A stretch of DNA of 64,000 nt. Origin: Alkaliphilus sp. B6464 (lineage in GTDB: Bacteria; Bacillota; Clostridia; Peptostreptococcales; Natronincolaceae). Below, piece by piece: positions 9,000 to 17,452 of this stretch. The notes under the pieces are model-generated. The model searched no databases. It was not told the DNA's origin and worked only from the letters and a program-made list of their open reading frames with translations. The DNA is taken from positions 2,852,001 to 2,916,000 of the forward strand of contig NZ_CP058557.1 of assembly GCF_018141165.1 (NCBI RefSeq), given 5' to 3'. The position numbers were made by a program, and so were the translations under genes. Position 1 is the first letter of the stretch; the number at the start of each line of letters is the position of its first letter.

Positions 9000-9734
9000 C
9001 TATTCTCTTATTCTCCGCTTTCTTAAAATTTGACCCATTAAAATGGCACCTATAATGCTTACTATACTTATCAATTGAGCAACTCTAAACGGTCCAAACA
9101 TTAAACTATCAGTCCTTAAACCTTCTATAAAATATCTCGCAATAGAATATAAAATTAGATACAGAATAAATATTTGCCCCTCATACTTTTTCTTTTTAGA
9201 GTAATACAATAAAAATATAAAAACTCCAAAATTCCATAATGATTCATACAAAAAAGTTGGATGCACTTTAACTCCATTTATTTCAATACCCCAAGGTAGG
9301 TTTGTAGGTCCTCCATGAGCTTCCTGATTAACAAAATTACCCCATCTTCCAATTGCCTGCCCTAATATAATACTTGGAGCGCATATATCAGCTAAAGTCC
9401 AAAACCCAATTTTTTTATACCGACAAAATAAATACCCGACTAATACACCCGCAATAATAGCGCCATGTATAGCTAAACCCCCATTTCTTGTATTTATAAT
9501 CTCTTTTGGATTTTTACTATAATAATCCCAGCTGAAAATAACATAATATGCCCTCGCTCCAACAATTGCTGCCGGTACAGCTATAAGTGCTAAATCCATT
9601 ATAACATCATTATATAAACCCTCTTTTTTAGCACGATAAGTAGCTACTGCGATTCCAAACAATATACCTAGAGAAATCAAAATACCGTACCAGGCAATAT
9701 CTACTCCGAAAATTCTAAAAGCTATCGGATCCAT
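9000..9734 (-). CDS. lgt: Prolipoprotein diacylglyceryl transferase
   Basis: Membrane enzyme that transfers diacylglycerol from phosphatidylglycerol to the lipobox cysteine of prelipoproteins. The ATG at 9734 (MDPIAFRIFG) is preferred because GGAGAGG lies 8 bases upstream. It gives 244 residues. Seven hydrophobic segments are present with the family motifs LAIHGAI and GRWGNFVNQEAHGG and the late YSIARYFIEGLR. Substrates in this window include the opp binding proteins, the YhcN-like protein and the lipoprotein at 51711-52226. A plausible promoter (TTTCAA, 16 bases, TATAAT) lies upstream. Confidence 0.96.
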   Translation of the reverse strand: MDPIAFRIFGVDIAWYGILISLGILFGIAVATYRAKKEGLYNDVIMDLALIAVPAAIVGARAYYVIFSWDYYSKNPKEIINTRNGGLAIHGAIIAGVLVGYLFCRYKKIGFWTLADICAPSIILGQAIGRWGNFVNQEAHGGPTNLPWGIEINGVKVHPTFLYESLWNFGVFIFLLYYSKKKKYEGQIFILYLILYSIARYFIEGLRTDSLMFGPFRVAQLISIVSIIGAILMGQILRKRRIRE

Positions 9735-9870
9735 TTTTAACACCTCTCCTATAATTTACTATAAACATATTTTAAAATCGATATAGTAGATTATATTACA
9801 TTTGACCAATATTGAAAAGGCAATCGGTAATATTTTAAAATTGGAAGGATGCCATATATAACTCATACAA

Positions 9871-11163
9871 CTAGGATCCCTTTATTATCGACAGAACCTG
9901 TCTTTCTTTTAAGAAGTGATTTTTTAATCTTTCTTCAACTTTTTCAAAAGAAGTTTCTTTTAAAACATCTATGTATTCAATAAAATTTATATCCTTAAAA
10001 AAATATGATATAAAGGAGCTTCCAATGAATTCTATAGAGTTAAAATAACTAAGATTTTCTCCAATTTGCTTTTTCTTTATACGCTGAAAGTCCTCCTTAT
10101 TAAGCCCTTCTTTTATTTTTTTCTCTATATAATTATTAGTAATCTTTAATACTTCCTTAGGATCCTTTGACTCTCCACCAATAATAGTATGTCCATAATT
10201 TAAACCACCTGAATACTCTCCTCCAAAAGAATCATCAATTAGCCCTTTATCATATAAACTTTCAAATAGTTCTGAGCTCTTTCCAAATAGAATGTCTAAT
10301 AAAAGCCTTAATTCTACCTCCTTCTCTAAAAGTTTCCGTCCCTTTAAATCTAAATCAATATCCTTATATCCAATATAAAATAAAGGTGTAGATACAGACA
10401 TCTCCTCTTCCATTAGTACTTGGCCTATTGATATACTTTCCGCTGGATAATACCTGTCTATATCAATTGGATCTTTATTTTTAGAACTATCTTTAAAATA
10501 TTTTTCTATAGTTTGAAACACTTTATCTTTATCTAAATCTCCAACTATAAATACAGCCATGTTGCTAGGATGGTAAAATGTATTGTAGCAATTGTATAAA
10601 TCTTCTTCTGTAATTTTATTTACACTTTCTACAGTTCCTGCAATCTCATTTTTTACTGTATGTTCCTTATACATAGATTTAAGTAAATTGAAATATCCTT
10701 TCCATTCTGGGTTATCATCATACATTTTAATTTCTTGTGCAATAATACCCTTTTCTTTTTCCACATTTTCCTTAGTAAAATATGGAGACTGAACAAAAGA
10801 AATTAAGTCCTTTAAGTTTTCATAAAAATGATCAGTTGAAGTAAAGTAATATGCAGTAATATTAAAATTAGTATATGCATTTACATTAGCTCCCCTAGCG
10901 GCAAATTTATCAAAAGCATTACCTTCAGGCTCTTCAAACATCTTATGCTCTAAAAAATGTGCAATACCTTCAGGAACCTCATAGACATTATCTTCTTTGT
11001 TTGTTTTAAACTTTAGGTCATTAGATCCAAAGTTAGTAGCAAACATAGCATATTGTTTCGTATATCCCTTTTTAGGCATATAAAATATTTTAAGTCCATT
11101 ATTTAATCTCTTTTCATAAACTATCTCTTTAATTAAATTCCCTCTATGTTTAATAATTTCCAT
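9871..11163 (-). CDS. M16 family zinc peptidase, catalytic member (YmfH-like)
   Basis: Insulinase/pitrilysin-type metallopeptidase. From the ATG at 11163, which has an AGGGAGG ribosome site, the product has 430 residues. The inverted zinc motif HFLEH is at 69-73 and the third ligand is probably E144 in AQEIKMYDDNP. The C-terminal half is the usual non-catalytic M16 domain. It lies 13 bases after a paralogue that lacks the zinc motif, the arrangement of B. subtilis ymfF-ymfH and of mitochondrial processing peptidase. The substrate is unknown. Confidence 0.88.
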   Translation of the reverse strand: MEIIKHRGNLIKEIVYEKRLNNGLKIFYMPKKGYTKQYAMFATNFGSNDLKFKTNKEDNVYEVPEGIAHFLEHKMFEEPEGNAFDKFAARGANVNAYTNFNITAYYFTSTDHFYENLKDLISFVQSPYFTKENVEKEKGIIAQEIKMYDDNPEWKGYFNLLKSMYKEHTVKNEIAGTVESVNKITEEDLYNCYNTFYHPSNMAVFIVGDLDKDKVFQTIEKYFKDSSKNKDPIDIDRYYPAESISIGQVLMEEEMSVSTPLFYIGYKDIDLDLKGRKLLEKEVELRLLLDILFGKSSELFESLYDKGLIDDSFGGEYSGGLNYGHTIIGGESKDPKEVLKITNNYIEKKIKEGLNKEDFQRIKKKQIGENLSYFNSIEFIGSSFISYFFKDINFIEYIDVLKETSFEKVEERLKNHFLKERQVLSIIKGS

Positions 11164-11176
11164 AAAGTATACCTCC

Positions 11177-12445
11177 CTATGCTTCATTTGTAAGAAAATA
11201 AATAGTATCTAGCTTTATTTTCTTTGCAACTTCTACAATCTGATCTATTGTAACTGACTCTATTTTTATAATTAAGTCTTCTATAGGCTCAATATTATTA
11301 CTAAATACTTGACCATATAAATACTCTGCTAAACTACTAGAGCTATCCCCAAATTCTCTTATTGAGTTAATGATTGACTTTTTAGCATAATCTATTTCCT
11401 GATCTGTAATATTTCCTTTTTCCATTTCAATTAGCTGCCTAGCAATTACATCCTTTGTCATTTCGAAATTCTCTATCTCTATACCACTGCTAATCAACAT
11501 TAGAGACTTGTATTTTTCAACTCTTGAAAAAATATAATAACAAAGACTATTTTCTTCTCTCACTTTTATAAAAAGCTTAGAGTGAGCCCCCCCACCCAGT
11601 ATACTCGAATATAGCATTAATGCAGGATATAAAGTGTCATAATAAGGTATATTTGTTCTATACCCTAATGTTAGTTTGCCTTGGCTAATATCTGCTTTTT
11701 CTTTTATTTCCTTTACTCTTAAATGTTTTACTTCTTCTATTTTGTTTTCAAGATAAACAATTTCATCAATATTTATTTTAAGCGTATTTAGCAATATTTC
11801 TTTTATATCATTATGCTTCATATTTCCGACGGCTATAATATCTAATGGGCTAGTTGTAATCACTTTTTTATAGTGATTATACAGACTTTCTGCGGTTATA
11901 TCCTCTAAATCCAATACATTACCATATTCATAAATACCGTAATTTTCATCTTTACACATTATCTCAATACATCTATCTATTGCATATTTCATTTTATCGT
12001 TGATACGACTATTTATGCGATTTTTTAAATTTTCCTTTTCTTGATTAACATAACTTTTTATAAATGAATCATTATCCAAAATAGGATTTATTAGAATATC
12101 ATTGGCAAGCTCCACACCTTCCTGTAAAACATTGCCCTTTCCTATATAATTTTCATCAGCTACAGACATTGAAAATCTAATAATTTGTCTCTCGCCCTTT
12201 TTAGCTACATCACCAAATACATATGCACCGTATAAATCCTCTAGCTTCTTAGATAAATCCTTAGAAGTTTTATATGTATTAGTACCTCTCTGTAACACCA
12301 TTGGTAAAAGTGCATTGTATGTAACCTCTTCCTTAATCAAGGGTCTTTGGAAATAAAAATTAATTAGGTTTGTTTTAAACTTATCTTCATTAAGTGTATG
12401 TAAACATACATTTTTTTTAATTTCTTCACTTTTAATTTTATTCAT
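11177..12445 (-). CDS. M16 family peptidase-like protein, non-catalytic partner (YmfF-like)
   Basis: The 422 residues have M16 architecture, but the segment aligned with the zinc site reads MVLQRGTNTYKTSKDL with no HxxEH. It keeps the later glycine-rich GGGAHSKLFIKVREENSLCY segment that is conserved in non-catalytic subunits and C-terminal domains. It is therefore probably the non-catalytic half of a heterodimer with the next gene. The ATG follows TAGGAGGTATACAA. The membrane protein gene upstream ends 20 bases before this start, so all three are likely one operon. Confidence 0.85.
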   Translation of the reverse strand: MNKIKSEEIKKNVCLHTLNEDKFKTNLINFYFQRPLIKEEVTYNALLPMVLQRGTNTYKTSKDLSKKLEDLYGAYVFGDVAKKGERQIIRFSMSVADENYIGKGNVLQEGVELANDILINPILDNDSFIKSYVNQEKENLKNRINSRINDKMKYAIDRCIEIMCKDENYGIYEYGNVLDLEDITAESLYNHYKKVITTSPLDIIAVGNMKHNDIKEILLNTLKINIDEIVYLENKIEEVKHLRVKEIKEKADISQGKLTLGYRTNIPYYDTLYPALMLYSSILGGGAHSKLFIKVREENSLCYYIFSRVEKYKSLMLISSGIEIENFEMTKDVIARQLIEMEKGNITDQEIDYAKKSIINSIREFGDSSSSLAEYLYGQVFSNNIEPIEDLIIKIESVTIDQIVEVAKKIKLDTIYFLTNEA

Positions 12446-12465
12446 TTGTATACCTCCTAATGTAA

Positions 12466-13620
12466 TTACTTATTATCCTTATATTTTGCAAGCTCTATTC
12501 TTTTTAATAATTCTTGAAGCATGTATTCATCTGGTGTCCACCCATATATCTGGATAAATTTTATATCTTGTGGAGCTTCCAAGGATTTTATTACATTTTG
12601 TACCATTTCTAAAGAAGAATTCTTTTGAGATTGATTTGAAATATGTACAATTATAATCTGCCCAACACCATATTCCATTAGTCTTTCCATTTCTTCCTCA
12701 ATTAACCTTTTATTTAAAAAACTTAATCTAATTTTATTATTATCATATCCATCTTTTTTTAGTAAATTTCTTATTTTTTCTCTAAATAAAACATCTTGCT
12801 TTATATAAGTTTCATTTAAGGTTTCTTTATTAAATATCTCTCCAATTAATATTATTCCAGCTCTACTTTTATCCATAACCTGTATGCTCGAATTAACTTT
12901 TTCTAAATATGATTTTGCTATTAACTCACTATCCCATAGATAGTTAGTAGATTTAAGTTTCACATCTTCAGTTTGAAATTTAGTCTCTTGAACTATACCC
13001 TGGTGTAGCTCTATATCTTTTGTTCCTACTAATGAAATGGGTGTAATAATAATTTGAGAGTTCCCATTATTTATTGCTTGTTGTATGGTTTCTTCTATAT
13101 AAGGAGCTTGATTTACATATCCTTTATAAACTACATAATCTTCCCCTAGATTTTCTTGTAGCTTTTTGGTCATTAGTTCACTATAAAATGTATTTATATT
13201 CCTACCAAGCTTTTCTATCAAAATCTTATGCTTATATAAATCAAAAGGTAGTTTATAAAACTTAAGAAATGCATTAGTATCTTTGAAGTTTTTAATAAGA
13301 ATTGATGGTTTATATGTTGGTGGGTCAATGTCAAACAATAATATAATTGCCGTTTTATTATCACCGATATTATTATTAAACTTTTCATATGCAATTTCAT
13401 ATTTGCTACCTATAAGAATAGTATTTGCAACCAAATATCCTATAATTAATCCACTTATAGCTTTTTTATAATATCCAAATCTATTATTTTTTTCTTTACT
13501 AATTATCAGATATAATAAAATTCCTAAAATCATATATAATATCCTCTCAAATGTACCATTTGTAAGAAGACTTAGTATTGTAATTAATATAAATAAAAAA
13601 GATCTGATAAAAATACTCAT
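12466..13620 (-). CDS. Membrane protein with a possible chelatase-like fold, function unknown
   Basis: The start is the ATG at 13620, 5 bases after GGGGGG, giving 384 residues. Two or three hydrophobic helices lie in the first 80 residues. The soluble remainder contains two similar strand-helix elements, an AINNGNSQIIITPISLVG segment and a later MEYGVGQIIIVHIS segment. They resemble the repeated halves of class II chelatases (CbiX/ferrochelatase type), but I see no convincing metal-binding histidine pair, so enzyme activity is not claimed. It sits 20 bases upstream of the M16 peptidase pair, which suggests a shared envelope-associated job. Confidence 0.55.
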   Translation of the reverse strand: MSIFIRSFLFILITILSLLTNGTFERILYMILGILLYLIISKEKNNRFGYYKKAISGLIIGYLVANTILIGSKYEIAYEKFNNNIGDNKTAIILLFDIDPPTYKPSILIKNFKDTNAFLKFYKLPFDLYKHKILIEKLGRNINTFYSELMTKKLQENLGEDYVVYKGYVNQAPYIEETIQQAINNGNSQIIITPISLVGTKDIELHQGIVQETKFQTEDVKLKSTNYLWDSELIAKSYLEKVNSSIQVMDKSRAGIILIGEIFNKETLNETYIKQDVLFREKIRNLLKKDGYDNNKIRLSFLNKRLIEEEMERLMEYGVGQIIIVHISNQSQKNSSLEMVQNVIKSLEAPQDIKFIQIYGWTPDEYMLQELLKRIELAKYKDNK

Positions 13621-13670
13621 CTTTACCCCCCTTTCCAAATCAAATACTTCTTAATATGAATATATGTAGT

Positions 13671-13713
13671 CAAAAATGAATAAAGACGAAGAATATCTTC
13701 GCCTTTATTCATT
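13671..13713 (-). terminator. Intrinsic terminator of the YhcN-like lipoprotein gene
   Basis: A 17-bp stem (13675-13691 with 13697-13713, one G-U pair in the minus-strand RNA) with a 5-base loop is followed by ATTTTTG on the minus strand, just after the stop codon at 13718. Confidence 0.85.
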
Positions 13714-13717
13714 CTAT

Positions 13718-14311
13718 CTATGCACCTGGGGTTATTCTCCTGATAATTTCTTCTACTTCTGTAGCAAACCCGCTTATTGGGCGGCCTTGTCCTATATCTC
13801 TAGCTATATTTCCTATTCTTGTAAATAAATCTGGGTCTGCAGTTACAGAAACCCTATCTATATTTCTATCAGCTTTTTTAACTGCGTCCTCTACTTCTTT
13901 TTTAATTTGAGCATTTAAATTTCCCTTTGTACCTGATGTCAAATTAATACCAACCAATGCAGTACTATCAGTAATAACTACTGTTGCACTTTTAACATCC
14001 TTTAATTTAGTAACTTCTTTTACAATCTTATCAGCCCTATCAGATAAAACTCTATTATCTGTAGTTGTCCTATTATCTGTAGCTATTCTATTGTCTGTAG
14101 TCATTCTATTGTTTTCTGGTGCCATTCTGTTTCCTGGTGCCATTTCGTTTGTGTTTGGAAGATTAGTACCAGTTGTAGTTCTATTCCTGTCTATAGTTTG
14201 TTGATTTGGAGCGGTTCGGGGCACTGGTCTTTCAGCTGGTCTACATCCTATTGATGCTATTGATACAAGGAGTACAATGCAAATTACTAATAACATATTT
14301 TTATTTTTCAA
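13718..14311 (-). CDS. YhcN/YlaJ family sporulation lipoprotein
   Basis: Secreted lipoprotein of the spore coat/cortex family. It has a signal peptide with lipobox ASIGC (Cys at about 23) and then a linker rich in Asn, Arg, Thr and Pro. The conserved C-terminal domain (about 88-190) has RADKIVKEVTKLKDVKSATVVI and DNRIDRVSVTADPDLF-like elements. The linker contains a six-residue repeat ending in TDNR, mirrored by an 18-bp DNA repeat at about 14052-14105. It is transcribed divergently from ychF and has its own terminator. Confidence 0.85.
   Translation of the reverse strand: MKNKNMLLVICIVLLVSIASIGCRPAERPVPRTAPNQQTIDRNRTTTGTNLPNTNEMAPGNRMAPENNRMTTDNRIATDNRTTTDNRVLSDRADKIVKEVTKLKDVKSATVVITDSTALVGINLTSGTKGNLNAQIKKEVEDAVKKADRNIDRVSVTADPDLFTRIGNIARDIGQGRPISGFATEVEEIIRRITPGA
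14052..14105. repeat. Three 18-bp tandem repeats in the YhcN-like linker
   Basis: The unit beginning CTATTATCTGTAG recurs at 18-base steps with a few changes. It encodes the repeated xxTDNR hexapeptide. In-frame copy changes would only alter linker length. Confidence 0.75.
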
Positions 14312-14438
14312 AATATCACCTCCTATATATATTGTTGCTCTTAGATGTTTTTTTATTTAACTACTTTTTTCACTATTTTCTATTGATTAACATGGTTTTT
14401 TTTTCATATTTTTGCATACTACTACTTTAAACATATTA

Positions 14439-14467
14439 TTGCTAACAAATGTAGAATAATGTATAAT
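14439..14467 (+). promoter_or_regulatory. Sigma-A-type promoter for ychF
   Basis: TTGCTA (14439-14444), exactly 17 bases, then a perfect TATAAT (14462-14467), about 65 bases before the ychF ATG. Confidence 0.75.
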
Positions 14468-14532
14468 CTTATCTGTGTGCATTTTGTTATAGATTTTAAT
14501 TTTATATTTTATATATAGAGAGGAAGATTTAG

Positions 14533-15627
14533 ATGAAACTAGGCATTGTTGGTTTGCCTAATGTTGGGAAAAGTACATTATTTAATGCAATTACACAGGC
14601 AGGAGCAGAATCTGCTAACTATCCGTTTTGTACTATAGAACCCAACGTAGGAGTTGTATCAGTACCTGATTATAGATTAAATATTCTTAGAGATATGCAT
14701 AAATCTGAAAGAGTACTGCCGGCTGCAATTGAATTTTATGATATTGCAGGTCTTGTAAGAGGTGCTAGTAAAGGAGAAGGTCTAGGAAATAAGTTTCTAT
14801 CTCATATCCGGGAAGTAGCTTCAATTGTTCACGTAGTTAGATGCTTTGAAGATTCAAATATTACTCATGTTGATGGAAACGTTGATCCTTTAAGAGATAT
14901 AGAGACAATAAATCTTGAACTTATTTTTTCAGATTTAGAAGTAGTTGAAAAGAGAATTCAAAAAACTGAAAAGCTACTAAAAAGCGATAAAAATTTAGCA
15001 GCAGAGCTTGAACTTCTAAAAAAGGTTGCAGTAGCTCTGGAAGAGGGGATCTCTGCTAGAGCTCTCGAGTATGATGAGAATGAAACTGAAATACTTAAAA
15101 CATTTAACCTACTATCTACAAAACCTATTATATACGTAGCGAATGTTTCTGAAAATGAAGTTGCAGAGGACGGAGTAAATAATCCATATGTACAAAAACT
15201 AAGAGAGTTTGCTAAAGGCGAAGAAGCAGAAGTAGTTGTTATTTGTGCTAAAATAGAAGCAGAAATAGCAGAGCTAGATGAAGATGAAAAACAAATGTTT
15301 TTAGAAGAGTTAGGATTAAAGCAATCAGGTTTAGATCGTCTAGTACAAGCATCTTACTCACTTTTAGGTCTTATTAGCTACTTAACAGCAGGCCCAAAGG
15401 AAGTAAGAGCTTGGACTATTAAAAAAGGAACTAAGGCACCTGGAGCGGCAGGTAAAATTCATACAGATTTCGAGAGAGGATTTATTCGTGCTGAAGTAGT
15501 AGCTTTTAAAGATTTAGTAGAACACGGTAGCCATACAGCAGCTAAAGAAAAGGGGCTTGTACGTCTTGAAGGCAAAGAATATGTAGTACAGGATGGAGAC
15601 GTTATTTTATTTAGATTTAATGTGTAA
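14533..15627 (+). CDS. ychF: Ribosome-binding ATPase YchF (Obg-family)
   Basis: Universally conserved TRAFAC P-loop protein that prefers ATP over GTP and binds ribosomes. It is linked to oxidative stress responses. The 364-residue product begins MKLGIVGLPNVGKSTLFNAIT, with the G1 loop at about 7-15, the switch region DIAGLVRGASKGEGLGNKFL (about 69-88), an unusual G4 region (YVANVSE) in place of NKxD, and a C-terminal TGS-like domain with REVRAWTIKKG-like and HTDFERGFIRAEV motifs. It is the main plus-strand gene in the first half of the window and has its own promoter and terminator. Confidence 0.97.
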   Translation: MKLGIVGLPNVGKSTLFNAITQAGAESANYPFCTIEPNVGVVSVPDYRLNILRDMHKSERVLPAAIEFYDIAGLVRGASKGEGLGNKFLSHIREVASIVHVVRCFEDSNITHVDGNVDPLRDIETINLELIFSDLEVVEKRIQKTEKLLKSDKNLAAELELLKKVAVALEEGISARALEYDENETEILKTFNLLSTKPIIYVANVSENEVAEDGVNNPYVQKLREFAKGEEAEVVVICAKIEAEIAELDEDEKQMFLEELGLKQSGLDRLVQASYSLLGLISYLTAGPKEVRAWTIKKGTKAPGAAGKIHTDFERGFIRAEVVAFKDLVEHGSHTAAKEKGLVRLEGKEYVVQDGDVILFRFNV

Positions 15628-15630
15628 AAA

Positions 15631-15656
15631 GGAAGAGTCTGTGACTCTTCCTTTTT
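15631..15656 (+). terminator. Intrinsic terminator of ychF
   Basis: GGAAGAGTC (15631-15639) and GACTCTTCC (15643-15651) form a perfect 9-bp stem with a 3-base loop followed by TTTTT. The stem is flanked by AAAAA, so it may also act on convergent transcription from the minus strand. Confidence 0.95.
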
Positions 15657-15766
15657 ATCTATTTTTTAGCTTTTTAAATTTGCTTAATATTTCATTAGGA
15701 AGTAATATTTTTATATATTTACTTCCATTTCTTCCAATTTTAACAATTCTAAAGATAGATCCCTAC

Positions 15767-16741
15767 TTATTCATCTAGTTCTGGTACAACATTAGGCGCC
15801 TTTTCTCCAGATAAAGCTCTAACAAGGTTAGTAGCAGCTAACATAGCCATCTCAGAACGTGTTTTCTCAGTGGCTGATCCTATATGAGGTACTGTAACTA
15901 CATTCGACATTTTAAGAAGAGGATTATTTGGCTCAATCGGTTCTTTATCATAAACATCTAACCCTGCGCCAAATATTTTTTTATTTTCAAGGGCTTCAAT
16001 TAACGCTTTTTCATCTACTGTTTGTCCTCTAGAAGCATTAATAAAAATTGCTTTTCTTTTCATTAAATCAAATTCTTTAGAGCCTATAAGATGATATGTA
16101 TCATTATTAAGTGGAGTCATTAATACAATAAAGTCACTCTGCTTTAAAAGTTCTTCAAAGTCACAATATTTTGCGCCTAAAGATTCTTCTATTTCATACT
16201 TTCTATTTCTATTGTAATAAAGTACTTCCATATCAAAACCAAATTTTGCCCTTTTTGCTACAGCCTCACCTATTCTTCCCATGCCGATTATACCAACAGT
16301 GGCATGGTGAATATCTAGACCAAAAAGATTCTCATTATCCTGTAGTTTCCATCTGCCATCCTTCATATATCTATCTAGTTCTGTAATTCTCCTAGCAGTA
16401 GATAACATAAGAGCGAATATTAAATCTGCAACAGAATCATCTAATACTCTTGGTGTATTGGTTCCTATAATATTTCTTGTCTTCATTGCTTTTAAATCGA
16501 AATTATTGTATCCAACTGAAACATTACTAACAACCTTTAGTTTTGGAGCACGATGTAATAGTTCTTCATCAATACTAATTCCAGCTAAAAGCAAACCTTC
16601 TTTATCATGAATTTTTTTTAGTAATTCACTTCTAGGAATGGGGCCTTCTCCTTCCCACTTCTCATAATCACAAAAATTAGCAATATAGTCTTCGACTTTC
16701 TTCGGAATTTTTTGTGCAATATATACTTTGTGTTTGCCCAA
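15767..16741 (-). CDS. D-2-hydroxyacid dehydrogenase (glyoxylate/hydroxypyruvate reductase-like)
   Basis: NAD(P)-dependent reduction of a 2-keto acid is expected. It has the dinucleotide loop VGIIGMGRIGEAV (about residues 148-160), the LMTPLNNDTYHLIG and INASRGQTVDEKAL motifs holding the catalytic Arg, AGLDVYDKEP with the Glu, and VPHIGSAT with the catalytic His. The start is uncertain: TTG at 16741 has GGAG 8 bases upstream and is preferred over the GTG at 16750, giving 324 residues. It may act on glycerate, glyoxylate or hydroxypyruvate. The sequence does not decide. Confidence 0.88.
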   Translation of the reverse strand: MGKHKVYIAQKIPKKVEDYIANFCDYEKWEGEGPIPRSELLKKIHDKEGLLLAGISIDEELLHRAPKLKVVSNVSVGYNNFDLKAMKTRNIIGTNTPRVLDDSVADLIFALMLSTARRITELDRYMKDGRWKLQDNENLFGLDIHHATVGIIGMGRIGEAVAKRAKFGFDMEVLYYNRNRKYEIEESLGAKYCDFEELLKQSDFIVLMTPLNNDTYHLIGSKEFDLMKRKAIFINASRGQTVDEKALIEALENKKIFGAGLDVYDKEPIEPNNPLLKMSNVVTVPHIGSATEKTRSEMAMLAATNLVRALSGEKAPNVVPELDE

Positions 16742-16815
16742 TGTGATCACTCCAATCTATTTTTGTATTTAGTTATATTATAATAGAGCAAGATCTTGAT
16801 TTACACTACCTCTAT

Positions 16816-17388
16816 TTAATCTTGTGCAAGCTTAGCTCCCATTTCATATGCTGTTTGAAGAAGTTCTTTAGAGTCACCTACAAAAACTTCATCTGTATTA
16901 TCCACAAGCATATTATATGAGTATTCAGTATTAATTGCTTTAAAAAATAGATCCATAACTACTGTAGCTCCAATAAACCCTTCTTCTGGCTGTTTTGCTC
17001 CTCCTACACATACAAACATGCCTTTTCTTCTTTTATTTTTATCTATTGAGGATTTATTTAATACATATTTACTAGACCAAAAGGATTGGCATCTGTCAAT
17101 CATAGCCTTCATTATAGCTGTTACAGAGTTAAAATACATAGGTGATCCAATAACTATAATGTCAGCATGATTAAACTTATCGTAAATGCCTGTCATATCA
17201 TCCTTTTTATAGCAATGTCCAGTTTTACCACAAGAATTACAAGATATACAAGGTTCAAATTTTAAACCCCCTAATTCTATTTTCTCTACTTCCACTCCTT
17301 GTGATTTTAGACCTTTAATTACTTCACTTAATAAAATGTCTGTGTTCATTTTAATTCTTGGACTACCTAAAATAACTAAAGCTTTCAT
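16816..17388 (-). CDS. NAD(P)H-dependent FMN reductase / iron-sulfur-flavoprotein-like protein
   Basis: Flavodoxin-like fold protein: MKALVILGSPR at the start binds the FMN phosphate, and IIVIGSPMYFNSVTAIMKAMIDR follows. Between them is a compact cysteine motif CISCNSCGKTGHC (CX2CX2CX5C), as in archaeal and clostridial iron-sulfur flavoproteins, so a [4Fe-4S] cluster is possible. The start at 17388 gives 190 residues. A GTGGGGG ribosome site lies upstream. The electron acceptor is unknown. Confidence 0.82.
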   Translation of the reverse strand: MKALVILGSPRIKMNTDILLSEVIKGLKSQGVEVEKIELGGLKFEPCISCNSCGKTGHCYKKDDMTGIYDKFNHADIIVIGSPMYFNSVTAIMKAMIDRCQSFWSSKYVLNKSSIDKNKRRKGMFVCVGGAKQPEEGFIGATVVMDLFFKAINTEYSYNMLVDNTDEVFVGDSKELLQTAYEMGAKLAQD

Positions 17389-17452
17389 CTTAAAACCCCC
17401 ACTTATCAAAATTCAAATTTCTTTGATGCTACCAGATCGACCAAAGGCCCAC

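Noticed and set aside
9871-12445. A single M16 gene broken by a frameshift
   Set aside because: The two halves are separate full-length paralogues, each with a ribosome site, as in the ymfF-ymfH pair.
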